From an uncultured Lachnospiraceae bacterium (GTDB taxonomy: Bacteria > Bacillota > Clostridia > Lachnospirales > Lachnospiraceae), in contig CALGGL010000328.1 of assembly GCA_937915975.1 (NCBI GenBank), positions 1 to 15,444 of the forward strand: 15,444 bases of DNA, written 5' to 3'. Made by a program: the position numbers and the translations under genes. Numbering within the stretch: position 1 is the stretch's first letter; each line of letters begins with the position of its first letter. The notes beneath the pieces were generated by a model. It was not told the DNA's origin and ran no database searches. It saw only the letters and a program-made list of their open reading frames with translations. Below, one piece after another: positions 6,652-13,775 of this stretch.

Positions 6652-8301
6652 TTATATTTTAAAATTTATATTATCAAATTTCACTCTGGATAAATCAAGT
6701 CCCTTAAGTCTGTCAACATCAGCATCATTGGGATTGACAAGTCTTAGCCCCACATGAATTTCTCTTTCCGTAAGCTCGGCTATTTCTTCCTCCAAAAGCT
6801 CTCTGTTAGACTTTTTATCAAAGTAATCTATAGCAAGCTGATTTTCGGAATTTCTTGTATATACAAGCTCTATTGTAGATTTCATATCTCCCGGAACCAC
6901 CATGGCTTTGTCAAGAAAAACTCTTTGTATACGCATAACCTTTGCCATAAGCTTATCCCAAATGCTTATTATGCTTTCAATCTCCTTTAAGCTTGCTTCC
7001 GAATATTCTTTCTTAAGATTTGAATAAATGTTTTCACCGTCAGCCCCGGCATTTTCATTCTCTCCTGATGGCCCCATCACCCGATTGGCAGTTATCTGAC
7101 CCTCCAAAGCATCACTTTCCGGGTTAACATATACCACTTTTGCGTCTTCTCTTAAGCCATCCGTCTTTTTCTCAAGGTTTTCAAGTCTTTTTTCAATCGC
7201 TGAAAAATCCTTTTGCATCTGAGGTCTGCACAGCTTTATTATTGCAACATCCACAATTACTCTTTTTGTTTTTACATAAGCAAGCTTGTTGGATGCTTCC
7301 TGAAGTATATTTATATAGTTTATGAGATAATCCTCATTTAATTCCTTTCCAAAGCTTATAAGTGTTTCCTTTTTCTCCGACGATATATCCACATCAAAGG
7401 CCGGATTCAGTTTAAGCATAAGAACATTTCTTATAAATCCGATAAACTCTATCAAAAACTGAGATAAATCCTTACCCTGCCATACGGCATCGTCAACAAT
7501 ATTTACCGCCTTATTTACATCATCATGTATTATGGCATCAAGCAGACTTATATATATATCTATATCAACCGCTCCAACTGTCTCAAGCACCTTGTCATAA
7601 GTAAGCTCCTCACCCAGATTAAAGGAAATGCACTGGTCAAGTATACTAAGCGCATCTCTCATAGAGCCGTCCGCCACCTTGGCAACATAAGAAAGAGCTT
7701 CCCTTGTTGCTTTTATGTTCTCTCTTTCCAGAAGCTCATCGAGTCTGTCGGTTATTGTTTCTATGGATATTCTCTTAAAATCATATCTCTGACATCTTGA
7801 CAGGATGGTTATCGGAACCGAATGAACATCTGTCGTAGCCAGTATAAATATAACATATGATGGCGGTTCCTCAAGAGTTTTAAGAAGAGCGTTAAACGCC
7901 TCCTTTCTCAACATATGCACCTCATCAATTATATAAACAAGGTACTTACCCGTAGACGGTGAATACTGAACCGAGCTGTTAATCTGTCTGATGTTATCAA
8001 CACCGTTATTGGATGCTCCGTCTATCTCTATAACGTTCATCGACGAACCTTCCGTTATGGATTTGCAGCTTGCGCATTCATTACACGGGCTTCCGTCAAC
8101 CGGATGTTCACAATTTACCGCCTTGGCAAGAAGTCTTGCTATAGTTGTCTTACCTGTTCCTCTTGTTCCGCAAAAAAGATAGGCATGTCCGACTCTTTCA
8201 TACTTTATCTGATTCTTTAAGGTCGTAACAATGTGTCCCTGACCTTTAACCTCATCAAATTCATTCGGACGCCATTTTCTATATAATGCCTGATACGACA
8301 T
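6652..8301 (-). CDS. dnaX: DNA polymerase III subunit gamma/tau
   Basis: Clamp-loader ATPase that loads the beta clamp and couples the replicase to the fork. Of 549 residues, the first ~370 are the conserved AAA+ motor and clamp-loader domains. Walker A is GTRGTGKT (45-52), zinc-site cysteines are C64, C73, C76 and C79, Walker B is IIDEVH (124-129), and the arginine finger lies in SRC (168-170). A charged linker (about 390-430) leads to a weakly conserved C-terminal domain, as in other Firmicutes tau proteins. The start has AAAGGAC about 8 bases upstream and follows the flavodoxin-like gene by 14 bp. I looked for the A AAA AAG programmed frameshift that makes a short gamma in E. coli and did not find it in frame, so probably only the full-length form is made. 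Confidence 0.96.
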   Translation of the reverse strand: MSYQALYRKWRPNEFDEVKGQGHIVTTLKNQIKYERVGHAYLFCGTRGTGKTTIARLLAKAVNCEHPVDGSPCNECASCKSITEGSSMNVIEIDGASNNGVDNIRQINSSVQYSPSTGKYLVYIIDEVHMLRKEAFNALLKTLEEPPSYVIFILATTDVHSVPITILSRCQRYDFKRISIETITDRLDELLERENIKATREALSYVAKVADGSMRDALSILDQCISFNLGEELTYDKVLETVGAVDIDIYISLLDAIIHDDVNKAVNIVDDAVWQGKDLSQFLIEFIGFIRNVLMLKLNPAFDVDISSEKKETLISFGKELNEDYLINYINILQEASNKLAYVKTKRVIVDVAIIKLCRPQMQKDFSAIEKRLENLEKKTDGLREDAKVVYVNPESDALEGQITANRVMGPSGENENAGADGENIYSNLKKEYSEASLKEIESIISIWDKLMAKVMRIQRVFLDKAMVVPGDMKSTIELVYTRNSENQLAIDYFDKKSNRELLEEEIAELTEREIHVGLRLVNPNDADVDRLKGLDLSRVKFDNINFKI

Positions 8302-8315
8302 AATAAATGTCCTTT

Positions 8316-9332
8316 CTATTTCTTGTATCTGAATCTGAATATCTGATCTAACATTCGAAGTGTCTTAAAGTTTCCCTTCGCAGTTATTTCTCCCGACATA
8401 AATCCCTTCTGAAAGGTCATCCTGCCGGCAATTATATCTCTCATCATCGAGCTTTCCGCCTTAAGCTTTACATCAGCCTCCTGATCCTCACCATACTCAC
8501 ACGAAAGCTCCTCTCCCGATTTTACATCTATTATAAGATTTTTGCTTATATCCGGTATAACTATTACATACTTTGCAGAAAAATCCTTCTCCGGATAATA
8601 ATTTTTGAAAAAGCCTCCCACAATATCGTCCTCATATACAGGCTCTTCCTTTTTCTCATCATCTCCAAGCATGTGCTTAAACATAGCGGCAAGCTCTTCA
8701 ATATCCTCTTTTTGCTTCTTAACATATCCGTCATCCGCAACAAACTTTGAAAGCTGCTCGCTCTCCTGAGGTGTGAGCTTAATATTATGCTTTTTAATTA
8801 TATTATTTTTAACTGCTGTATTACTTGTCGGAAGCTTTACCTGTTTTTGATTGACGCTTCTGTATAAATCCTCTGCTTTCTTTTCAATCAATGACAAAAA
8901 TGCGGAATTACGTTCAAAAACCTCAGCAGTTTCTACATAGCTTGCAATTCCGTTAATCGATGTTCCTCCGAGTATATCCCACGCTTTCTTTAATGAAAGC
9001 TCAGCATCAAGCTCTCCGTAAGCGGTAGCAACCACAACCGGCATCATATAAAGTCCGGAAATCTTCTCCTTATCTCCGTAAAGCCAGCACATATCAAGGA
9101 ACTGCTGCATATATCCGCCTATTCCGAACCATTCGACACTTGATGCAAGAATCAATCCGTCACACTCCTTTAAGGTGTTCGGAAGTGTGGCAATTCCTGA
9201 TTTATCCTCATACATATTATATCGTTTTACTTCAACCCTCAGCTCCTCAAGAACCTGCACAATCCTGTCAATTACAAACAAAGTAGGATCCTCAAGTAAG
9301 CCTCTTCCACCGTAGTATATATTAATCTTCAA
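8316..9332 (-). CDS. Flavodoxin-fold FMN reductase-like protein with C-terminal SCP2-like domain, TTG start
   Basis: Residues 1-160 look like an NADPH-dependent FMN reductase/flavodoxin fold: a first strand MKINIYYGGRG, the second-strand element DGLILASSVEWFGIGGYMQQFLD (58-80; compare the family pattern SPVYWxxxxxxxKxFLD), then VVVATAYGE (99-107). A helical linker with many charged residues spans about 165-235. Residues about 252-338 match an SCP2 sterol-carrier-like domain: EADVKLKAESSMMRDIIAGRM then FMSGEITAKGNFKTL (311-325). SCP2 domains bind hydrophobic ligands, but the ligand here is not known. The start codon is TTG, supported by GAGGTG seven to eight bases upstream. It is the first gene of the dnaX-ybaB-recR-pfkA operon, with its own promoter. 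The physiological substrate cannot be inferred from the neighbours. Confidence 0.8.
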   Translation of the reverse strand: MKINIYYGGRGLLEDPTLFVIDRIVQVLEELRVEVKRYNMYEDKSGIATLPNTLKECDGLILASSVEWFGIGGYMQQFLDMCWLYGDKEKISGLYMMPVVVATAYGELDAELSLKKAWDILGGTSINGIASYVETAEVFERNSAFLSLIEKKAEDLYRSVNQKQVKLPTSNTAVKNNIIKKHNIKLTPQESEQLSKFVADDGYVKKQKEDIEELAAMFKHMLGDDEKKEEPVYEDDIVGGFFKNYYPEKDFSAKYVIVIPDISKNLIIDVKSGEELSCEYGEDQEADVKLKAESSMMRDIIAGRMTFQKGFMSGEITAKGNFKTLRMLDQIFRFRYKK

Positions 9333-9378
9333 AGCTATTCACCTCATCAATTAAATTGACATTTTGACATATATAATT

Positions 9379-9407
9379 AATATACCAAAAACGAGGTGTA
9401 AATACAA
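9379..9407 (-). promoter_or_regulatory. Extended -10 promoter for the flavodoxin-dnaX-ybaB-recR-pfkA operon
   Basis: On the minus strand, TTGTAT (9407-9402) and TATATT (9384-9379) are 17 bases apart, and the -10 is preceded by TGG, an extended -10 element that compensates for the weak -35. Transcription would begin near 9372 in a 5' leader of about 40 nt. Two copies of TGTCAA (9369-9364 and 9361-9356) lie just downstream of the predicted start and could be an operator. Promoter spacing is seen; the operator is speculation. Confidence 0.5.
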
Positions 9408-9413
9408 TCTTTT

Positions 9414-10703
9414 TTATGAAACAAAGAATTCCTCATTAGCCAGCCTTACTATATCTCCGACAGTCAGACTTTCGGGTAAAAATGCTTCAAGCCTTTTCGA
9501 ATTTATGTATGTGCCGTTGGTAGAATTTCTGTCTTCGATATATATACCTTTATCATTCAATGCAACCCTCGCATGAACTCTGCTTATCTGTTCTTTGTTA
9601 AGTCTGTAGTCAACCTCTTTATATCCTCTGCCTATTGTAATCTGAGGTATATCCTCATTCAAAACTATCGGTTCAAGCGTTCCGTCATTAAGCGGAATAA
9701 GCTTATATGCTTTCTTTTCCGAAACATAATTTTTACTCCTGCAAGCCTCATTTAGGTCAAAATTGTCTCCGTAAGGTTCAATGCTTTCTGTACTTTTATT
9801 TAAATGTTCCTCAAATTCCTTCATAGAACTTTCGGCATCTATTTCTTCCTCTTTGTCCTTTTTCAAAAAATATATCACTGTGTTTATTGTAAGAAATAAT
9901 ATAGAAATCAAAAACAAAAAAAGCATCCCTTTATGCTTGTTTAAAAAAAGATATCCAAGATAGAAGATAACGGCAGCCAAAGTATTTGCCGCAATTAGAA
10001 TTTCATGAATTTTTGAATTGTTTGATATAATCCTTGTATCATCATTTTTTGTATAATTGTCATCAAAAGAAAAGGAGTCATAACGACTTATTTCCGAAAC
10101 GGTCTTATTATTATATTCCGTATCGGATAAATTATTATTTTCTGTTGCAAAGCTATCATTAATTAAACCGGCTTTAAGATCCTTTATGTCAAATTTCTCT
10201 TCCGAAATCATCTCATAGAGGCGATGCATCTTCATTATTCCGTTTGCACTTTTGTAATCAAAGATTTGCATAATATACTCCATAAACCTTTTTAACTGTA
10301 CCTTTATATCCATGCCATATCCCGGAGCATATATCATTTTTACATTCTTACTCTTATCATCCCAAAGCATATATCCGGGAGATAAAACCAAGTCATCCGT
10401 ATTTAAAAGATACTTCTCCGATTCATCTATACAACTGCATATATTTTTTAAAACCCTCTCCAGTAAACCTATATCCGGTTTAACCTTAATCAGGTATTTG
10501 TCAAAAACAAACATGGAATTTACAGGATATTTAATATATATATCATCATCCAGCCTGTCTATTATCGGACTTACCATACCCTCGATACTGTTATTTTCAA
10601 GCATACATAATTTGTAGGAATTCTTAATAATATCATCTGTTGTCTGATTTATGCTTACTTCAATATAATTATAAACACCCTTACTCCCGTAATTTATCTC
10701 CAT
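9414..10703 (-). CDS. Membrane FHA-domain protein (DUF6382-like N-terminus)
   Basis: A 429-residue protein with three parts. Residues 1-170 resemble the DUF6382 region found with FHA domains in clostridial Tad loci. Residues about 234-252 and 259-280 are two membrane segments with a short KHKG turn between them, so both ends should face the cytoplasm. Residues 354-429 are an FHA domain with all the phosphothreonine-recognition landmarks: IGRG (357-360), SRVH (374-377) and NSTNGT (393-398). It should bind phosphothreonine peptides and so tie pilus assembly to a Hanks-type kinase or to an auto-phosphorylating partner, but no kinase is encoded here. The first 23 bases overlap the end of the preceding TadE-like gene in another frame, so translation is coupled. 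It is the last gene of the Tad locus. No terminator is evident between its stop and the next promoter. Confidence 0.87.
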   Translation of the reverse strand: MEINYGSKGVYNYIEVSINQTTDDIIKNSYKLCMLENNSIEGMVSPIIDRLDDDIYIKYPVNSMFVFDKYLIKVKPDIGLLERVLKNICSCIDESEKYLLNTDDLVLSPGYMLWDDKSKNVKMIYAPGYGMDIKVQLKRFMEYIMQIFDYKSANGIMKMHRLYEMISEEKFDIKDLKAGLINDSFATENNNLSDTEYNNKTVSEISRYDSFSFDDNYTKNDDTRIISNNSKIHEILIAANTLAAVIFYLGYLFLNKHKGMLFLFLISILFLTINTVIYFLKKDKEEEIDAESSMKEFEEHLNKSTESIEPYGDNFDLNEACRSKNYVSEKKAYKLIPLNDGTLEPIVLNEDIPQITIGRGYKEVDYRLNKEQISRVHARVALNDKGIYIEDRNSTNGTYINSKRLEAFLPESLTVGDIVRLANEEFFVS

Positions 10704-11130
10704 ATAACTGCCATCTCCTCAATCTATCCGTACATTTATCATATTCCCTTTTGTATTCCGCATCTTCTCCCTGATAGATATAAATATTTCCGCCGGTTAA
10801 GTTATTTAAATCAATACTTACAGTCATTTCACCCGAAATGAATTCAATGCTTACGTCGGGAGAGTTACCACTGCCTATTATTTTTTCATCAGCACAATCG
10901 CGTATTTTTTTTAGAAGTATTTCTTTACTGTCACCGACGGATATCCCGTACATTCCGCAATAGCTTTCCCCTTGAATAACGGCATCATTTATAATATCCA
11001 TAAACAAAAACACAATTGAAATAATAATAAATATCAAAACCGGCATCAAAAGAGTCACCTCCACCACTGCGCTTCCGATATTGTTATTCGGTGTGTCATC
11101 AAAATCCTCATGGCAAAAAAACATATCCAT
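10681..11130 (-). CDS. TadE/TadF-like minor pseudopilin
   Basis: A 149-residue prepilin-like protein. The class III/IV prepilin site is G19^SAVVE with Glu24 at +5 of the mature protein, followed by a hydrophobic helix (25-47). The leader (MDMFFCHEDFDDTPNNNIG) is acidic, unlike the Lys/Arg-rich leaders of most prepilins. The C-terminal 100 residues are a soluble, extracytoplasmic domain with no cysteines beyond those near 58, 84 and 132. It starts with AGGAGG eight bases before the ATG, 33 bp after the preceding TadE gene, and its last 23 bases overlap the FHA gene. In Tad systems TadE and TadF are minor pseudopilins needed for fibre assembly, probably at the tip or base. It has no recognisable enzyme domain. 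Assignment to TadF rather than TadE is not possible from length alone. Confidence 0.8.
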   Translation of the reverse strand: MDMFFCHEDFDDTPNNNIGSAVVEVTLLMPVLIFIIISIVFLFMDIINDAVIQGESYCGMYGISVGDSKEILLKKIRDCADEKIIGSGNSPDVSIEFISGEMTVSIDLNNLTGGNIYIYQGEDAEYKREYDKCTDRLRRWQLYGDKLRE

Positions 11131-11163
11131 CAGTCATTCCTCCTGTTCATTTTAAAGGTCAGT

Positions 11164-11928
11164 TCAATCAGTACATCTGCTGCACCCCGGAAGACCGGAA
11201 ACCTGACCGAGCTTTACCCTGTAAACTGTTCTCTTTAATCCTCCGCAATTCATACTCGAATGATATCTTCCTCCGGAATCGGTCACATATACCGTATCAA
11301 GGCACTTATCACCGCAAAATTCACAAGCCGTATAGCCATTATTTATTGCATAAGCAACGGAAGCAGTTCTAATCGATAAATTCAAATAAGAACACATTCT
11401 GCTTTCATGATATACATCTTTATTATCGGTCACATACACATACCTGTCTTCGTTTTTGGCTTCTTCTTTTCCTGTTTCCTCACCTTCTCCTATATATGCT
11501 CTTTGTCTTATAACTATTTGTCTGTCCTTAGTAAGATTCGGTAAGAACGGCAGGCTTATTTTCAATGAATAATTAACCTTAAGTACTACATAATCCTCAT
11601 CATCTCTTGGTATGGTTCCGAGAAAATATATTCCCTTAACTCCACCCGTAACACTCTCATCCACCAAAACTTTATTATCTATATATTCCGGAAACACTAT
11701 ACCCGGAATAAGCAAATCAGGCTCAGATATATATGAATACTCAGCCATATATTCCGCTGTTTCTGCCGCAGCTTCATATATAATTCCTTCTGCAAGCTTA
11801 CATCTGCACATATTGTAAAAAGAAAGCATTGCAAAAAGAAAAACAGGAATAATTAAGGTTGCTTCAACTACGGCACTTCCTCTTACATCATTCTTAAGTT
11901 TTTTTATTAAGCTTCCCATATTCTTCAT
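11164..11928 (-). CDS. TadE-like pseudopilin with two tandem His-Cys-Cys-Cys domains
   Basis: Counted from an in-frame GTG at 11937 the protein is 257 residues; residue numbers below use that frame. I prefer the ATG at 11928 (codon 4), because GGTGG lies five bases upstream of it and no site fits the GTG. The prepilin site is G20^SAVVE with Glu25 at +5, followed by hydrophobic residues 26-43. Residues 45-160 form an extracytoplasmic beta-rich region. Two copies of one domain follow: VYVTD (167-171), H177, C182, C205, C208; and VYVTD (216-220), H226, C231, C252, C255. Both copies have YH-x4-C then CxxC. The same pattern is known as a short C-terminal metal-ligand module in secreted nucleases and other Gram-positive extracellular proteins, so zinc or iron binding is plausible. 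A large inverted repeat lies just upstream, within the operon. Other pseudopilins of the locus lack these domains. Confidence 0.83.
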   Translation of the reverse strand: MKNMGSLIKKLKNDVRGSAVVEATLIIPVFLFAMLSFYNMCRCKLAEGIIYEAAAETAEYMAEYSYISEPDLLIPGIVFPEYIDNKVLVDESVTGGVKGIYFLGTIPRDDEDYVVLKVNYSLKISLPFLPNLTKDRQIVIRQRAYIGEGEETGKEEAKNEDRYVYVTDNKDVYHESRMCSYLNLSIRTASVAYAINNGYTACEFCGDKCLDTVYVTDSGGRYHSSMNCGGLKRTVYRVKLGQVSGLPGCSRCTD

Positions 11929-11946
11929 CATATCCACCCTGTTTAT

Positions 11947-12047
11947 ACCGATTTATATTTTTTGTTTTAACATCCCCTGCCCTATCGGTTGCACCCGGAG
12001 AGGATTTTTATATATTGGGCTAAGGCAGGGAACATTAAAACAAAAAA
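11947..12047 (-). promoter_or_regulatory. Long hairpin with possible pseudoknot in the leader of the TadE-like gene
   Basis: TTTTTTGTTTTAA (11958-11970) is the exact reverse complement of 12035-12047, and inside it CCCTGCC (11975-11981) pairs with GGCAGGG (12024-12030), with a small internal loop between the two helices. The 42-nt terminal loop contains ATCGGT (11984-11989), which is complementary to ACCGAT (11947-11952) outside the hairpin, so the RNA could form a pseudoknot. On neither strand does a GC stem run into a T-tract, so it is not an ordinary terminator. The last helix ends a few bases before the ribosome binding site of the TadE gene. Pairing is seen; function is inference. I could not match it to a riboswitch class I know. 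Confidence 0.5.
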
Positions 12048-12051
12048 CATA

Positions 12052-13512
12052 TTAATATCCTCCGCTTACGCAAAAACTGAAAACACTGTCGCCGTATTCA
12101 ATACTTGCATCAACCGTCAAACCTACCGCCGCATTTTCCATTTTAAAATCCGGATAGACCTGCCTTGCATTAAGCTGTATTATATCCAGCATTCTCTTAT
12201 AGGATGTATCCATTTTCATTGCAATAAATATCATCAAATAATCCTCATATGACATACCTTTTTCACAAGGCTCTTTATCTTCTTTCAGACTGCTTATCAA
12301 ATGATTAATATCCGTTTTCCAGTTTGAGCCGGTTTTCTCAAACTCAACACGATTTCCCTTAAGAAGCTCTCTCACATCGGAAACAGCCTCCACATACGAC
12401 CAGCACCCTGCGATTAAATATTTTAAAACCGGCTCCGGAATGGCAGTTGCAAAGCTAAGTGACAATGCTATCTCTTTAACTCTCGTCATTTTCACCGCAT
12501 CTGTCAAAAGATATGAATAATTAACAGGAAATCGTACGGCAGTTATACGATTAACCGTCTTTTTTAAATTCAAATAATCCGATGCTTTCCCACATGCAAG
12601 ATATTCCAATTCAAACTTAAAGACAGTATTCTCGTTTACATCACAATTCACCGCACAATTAAAAACATCCCTTGCGTATGCAAGCCCACAACCCGCATCA
12701 ATTAAAGAGTTATTCCATGCCGTATTACATTTTAAATCCTTTTTAAGTCTGTTATAGCTGTCAAATTCACTGTTAAGATTATCAAAATCCATGAATGCAA
12801 AATTCCCCTTTGTAGGACAATCAGACAAATCCACAACCACCGTATTTACTTCCAAATCATCCGGGATCACAAAATAAAGCACTCCAAGTTCCCCTATAAT
12901 CTTTGTAAGACCTCTTGGATCCTCTTCCTTCTTCCTAACAATCCGTCCCGAATTCTCGTTCCCATTATCCGATTCGGTGACACTCCTCCCTTGTTGGTCA
13001 GAATCTAAATTTGAAGCCAAATCCGGTTCGCCCTCATTTATGTCCTCATCCATGCTTTCCAAAACCTTTTCGTCAATAACGGCATCCTTTCCTCCTGTTT
13101 TCTTCATTATCTCTTCAACACCATAGCTTAATGCTGCATAAACCGTATAATCATTTATCTGCGACTTAAAAGCTTCACACTCATTATCCATCAGAAGATC
13201 AAAGTCAGTTATTGCCACATAAACCAAGCTTTGTTCTCCATCAAGATTTTTTTTAATATTTTCACTAAAGCTTTCTTCAACTGCCGCTTCTCCTTTGCCG
13301 TAAGCGGTTTTATCAAAAAGGAGAATATGATAGTGTTCAAATATGTAACTGTTATATTCTGACTTGACATCTGAAACGGCAAGGCTCACTATCTGCACAG
13401 CCTTTGATTTTTCAACATAATATTTGCATATTTTGACGGCAAACAGTCCGAGAAAAACCAGAGCCCCCATGATTAAACTCAAAAAAACCGTAATTTGTCC
13501 TTTATTATTCAT
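12052..13512 (-). CDS. DUF5702-like membrane-anchored protein of the Tad locus
   Basis: A 486-residue protein that begins KGQITVFLSLIMGALVFLGLF, the N-terminal signature of DUF5702 proteins found between flp and tadE in clostridial Tad loci. Residues 8-29 form one membrane segment. Gly5-Gln6 resembles a prepilin cleavage site, but the residue at +5 is Phe10, not Glu, so processing is doubtful. The rest is extracytoplasmic, split by an acidic, low-complexity linker at about 150-200 rich in Asp, Glu, Ser and Asn. Several cysteines (for example C286, C296, C300, C304 and C319) could form disulfides outside the cell. The start has GGGAGG five or six bases upstream. It lies 73 bp downstream of the Flp pilin gene, and a 6-bp AT-rich inverted repeat (TCCTTA, 13549-13567) lies in that gap. 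It is probably the functional counterpart of TadG. Confidence 0.78.
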   Translation of the reverse strand: MNNKGQITVFLSLIMGALVFLGLFAVKICKYYVEKSKAVQIVSLAVSDVKSEYNSYIFEHYHILLFDKTAYGKGEAAVEESFSENIKKNLDGEQSLVYVAITDFDLLMDNECEAFKSQINDYTVYAALSYGVEEIMKKTGGKDAVIDEKVLESMDEDINEGEPDLASNLDSDQQGRSVTESDNGNENSGRIVRKKEEDPRGLTKIIGELGVLYFVIPDDLEVNTVVVDLSDCPTKGNFAFMDFDNLNSEFDSYNRLKKDLKCNTAWNNSLIDAGCGLAYARDVFNCAVNCDVNENTVFKFELEYLACGKASDYLNLKKTVNRITAVRFPVNYSYLLTDAVKMTRVKEIALSLSFATAIPEPVLKYLIAGCWSYVEAVSDVRELLKGNRVEFEKTGSNWKTDINHLISSLKEDKEPCEKGMSYEDYLMIFIAMKMDTSYKRMLDIIQLNARQVYPDFKMENAAVGLTVDASIEYGDSVFSFCVSGGY

Positions 13513-13585
13513 ATTCTCCTCCCGATAAACCTGTGTTATATTTTTATATCCTTAAATTTTATAAGGAGATGTCTTTAAATAAAAA

Positions 13586-13759
13586 CTAATTATAAATTTT
13601 CTTTGCATCCTTGTTGATGGTTTTCCAGATATTATTGACTAAGCTTTCGATTTGATCTTTGAATATAGCAACCATAGCTATAAGAACGACGATAATCAAT
13701 ATAACCTCCACTACACCCATACCATCTTCCTCTTGTAAAAATCTTTCAAAACTGTTCAT
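13586..13759 (-). CDS. Flp-type major pilin, 57 aa
   Basis: A very short gene encoding a type IVb (Flp) prepilin. The start is set by AGGAGG nine bases before the ATG, 16 bp after the TadC stop, and the gene ends with TAG. The leader is residues 1-13 (MNSFERFLQEEDG). The predicted cut is after G13, so the mature pilin starts MGVVEV, with Glu18 at +5. A long hydrophobic helix (residues 19-33, rich in Ile/Val/Leu) is followed by a charged amphipathic helix ending KKIYN. Length and layout match Flp pilins, which polymerise into adhesive fibres, but the residue after Glu is Val19 instead of the typical Tyr. The 73-bp gap downstream of it is unusual for this operon and may let flp be expressed or retained at a higher level than the next gene. 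No cysteine is present. Confidence 0.9.
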   Translation of the reverse strand: MNSFERFLQEEDGMGVVEVILIIVVLIAMVAIFKDQIESLVNNIWKTINKDAKKIYN

Positions 13760-13775
13760 TTTTCAAAACCTCCTT

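Noticed and set aside
7130..7220. Programmed frameshift sites (A-runs) in dnaX
   Set aside because: The A6G and A5G runs are not in the A AAA AAG phase, and no hairpin follows at the right distance.
9356..9377. Promoter on the + strand (TTGACA with TATAAT)
   Set aside because: The only TTGACA and TATAAT copies are about 10 bases apart or less, too close for a normal spacer.
11989..12252. Small + strand frame starting in the hairpin region
   Set aside because: It runs antisense into the DUF5702-like gene and shows no recognisable protein pattern.
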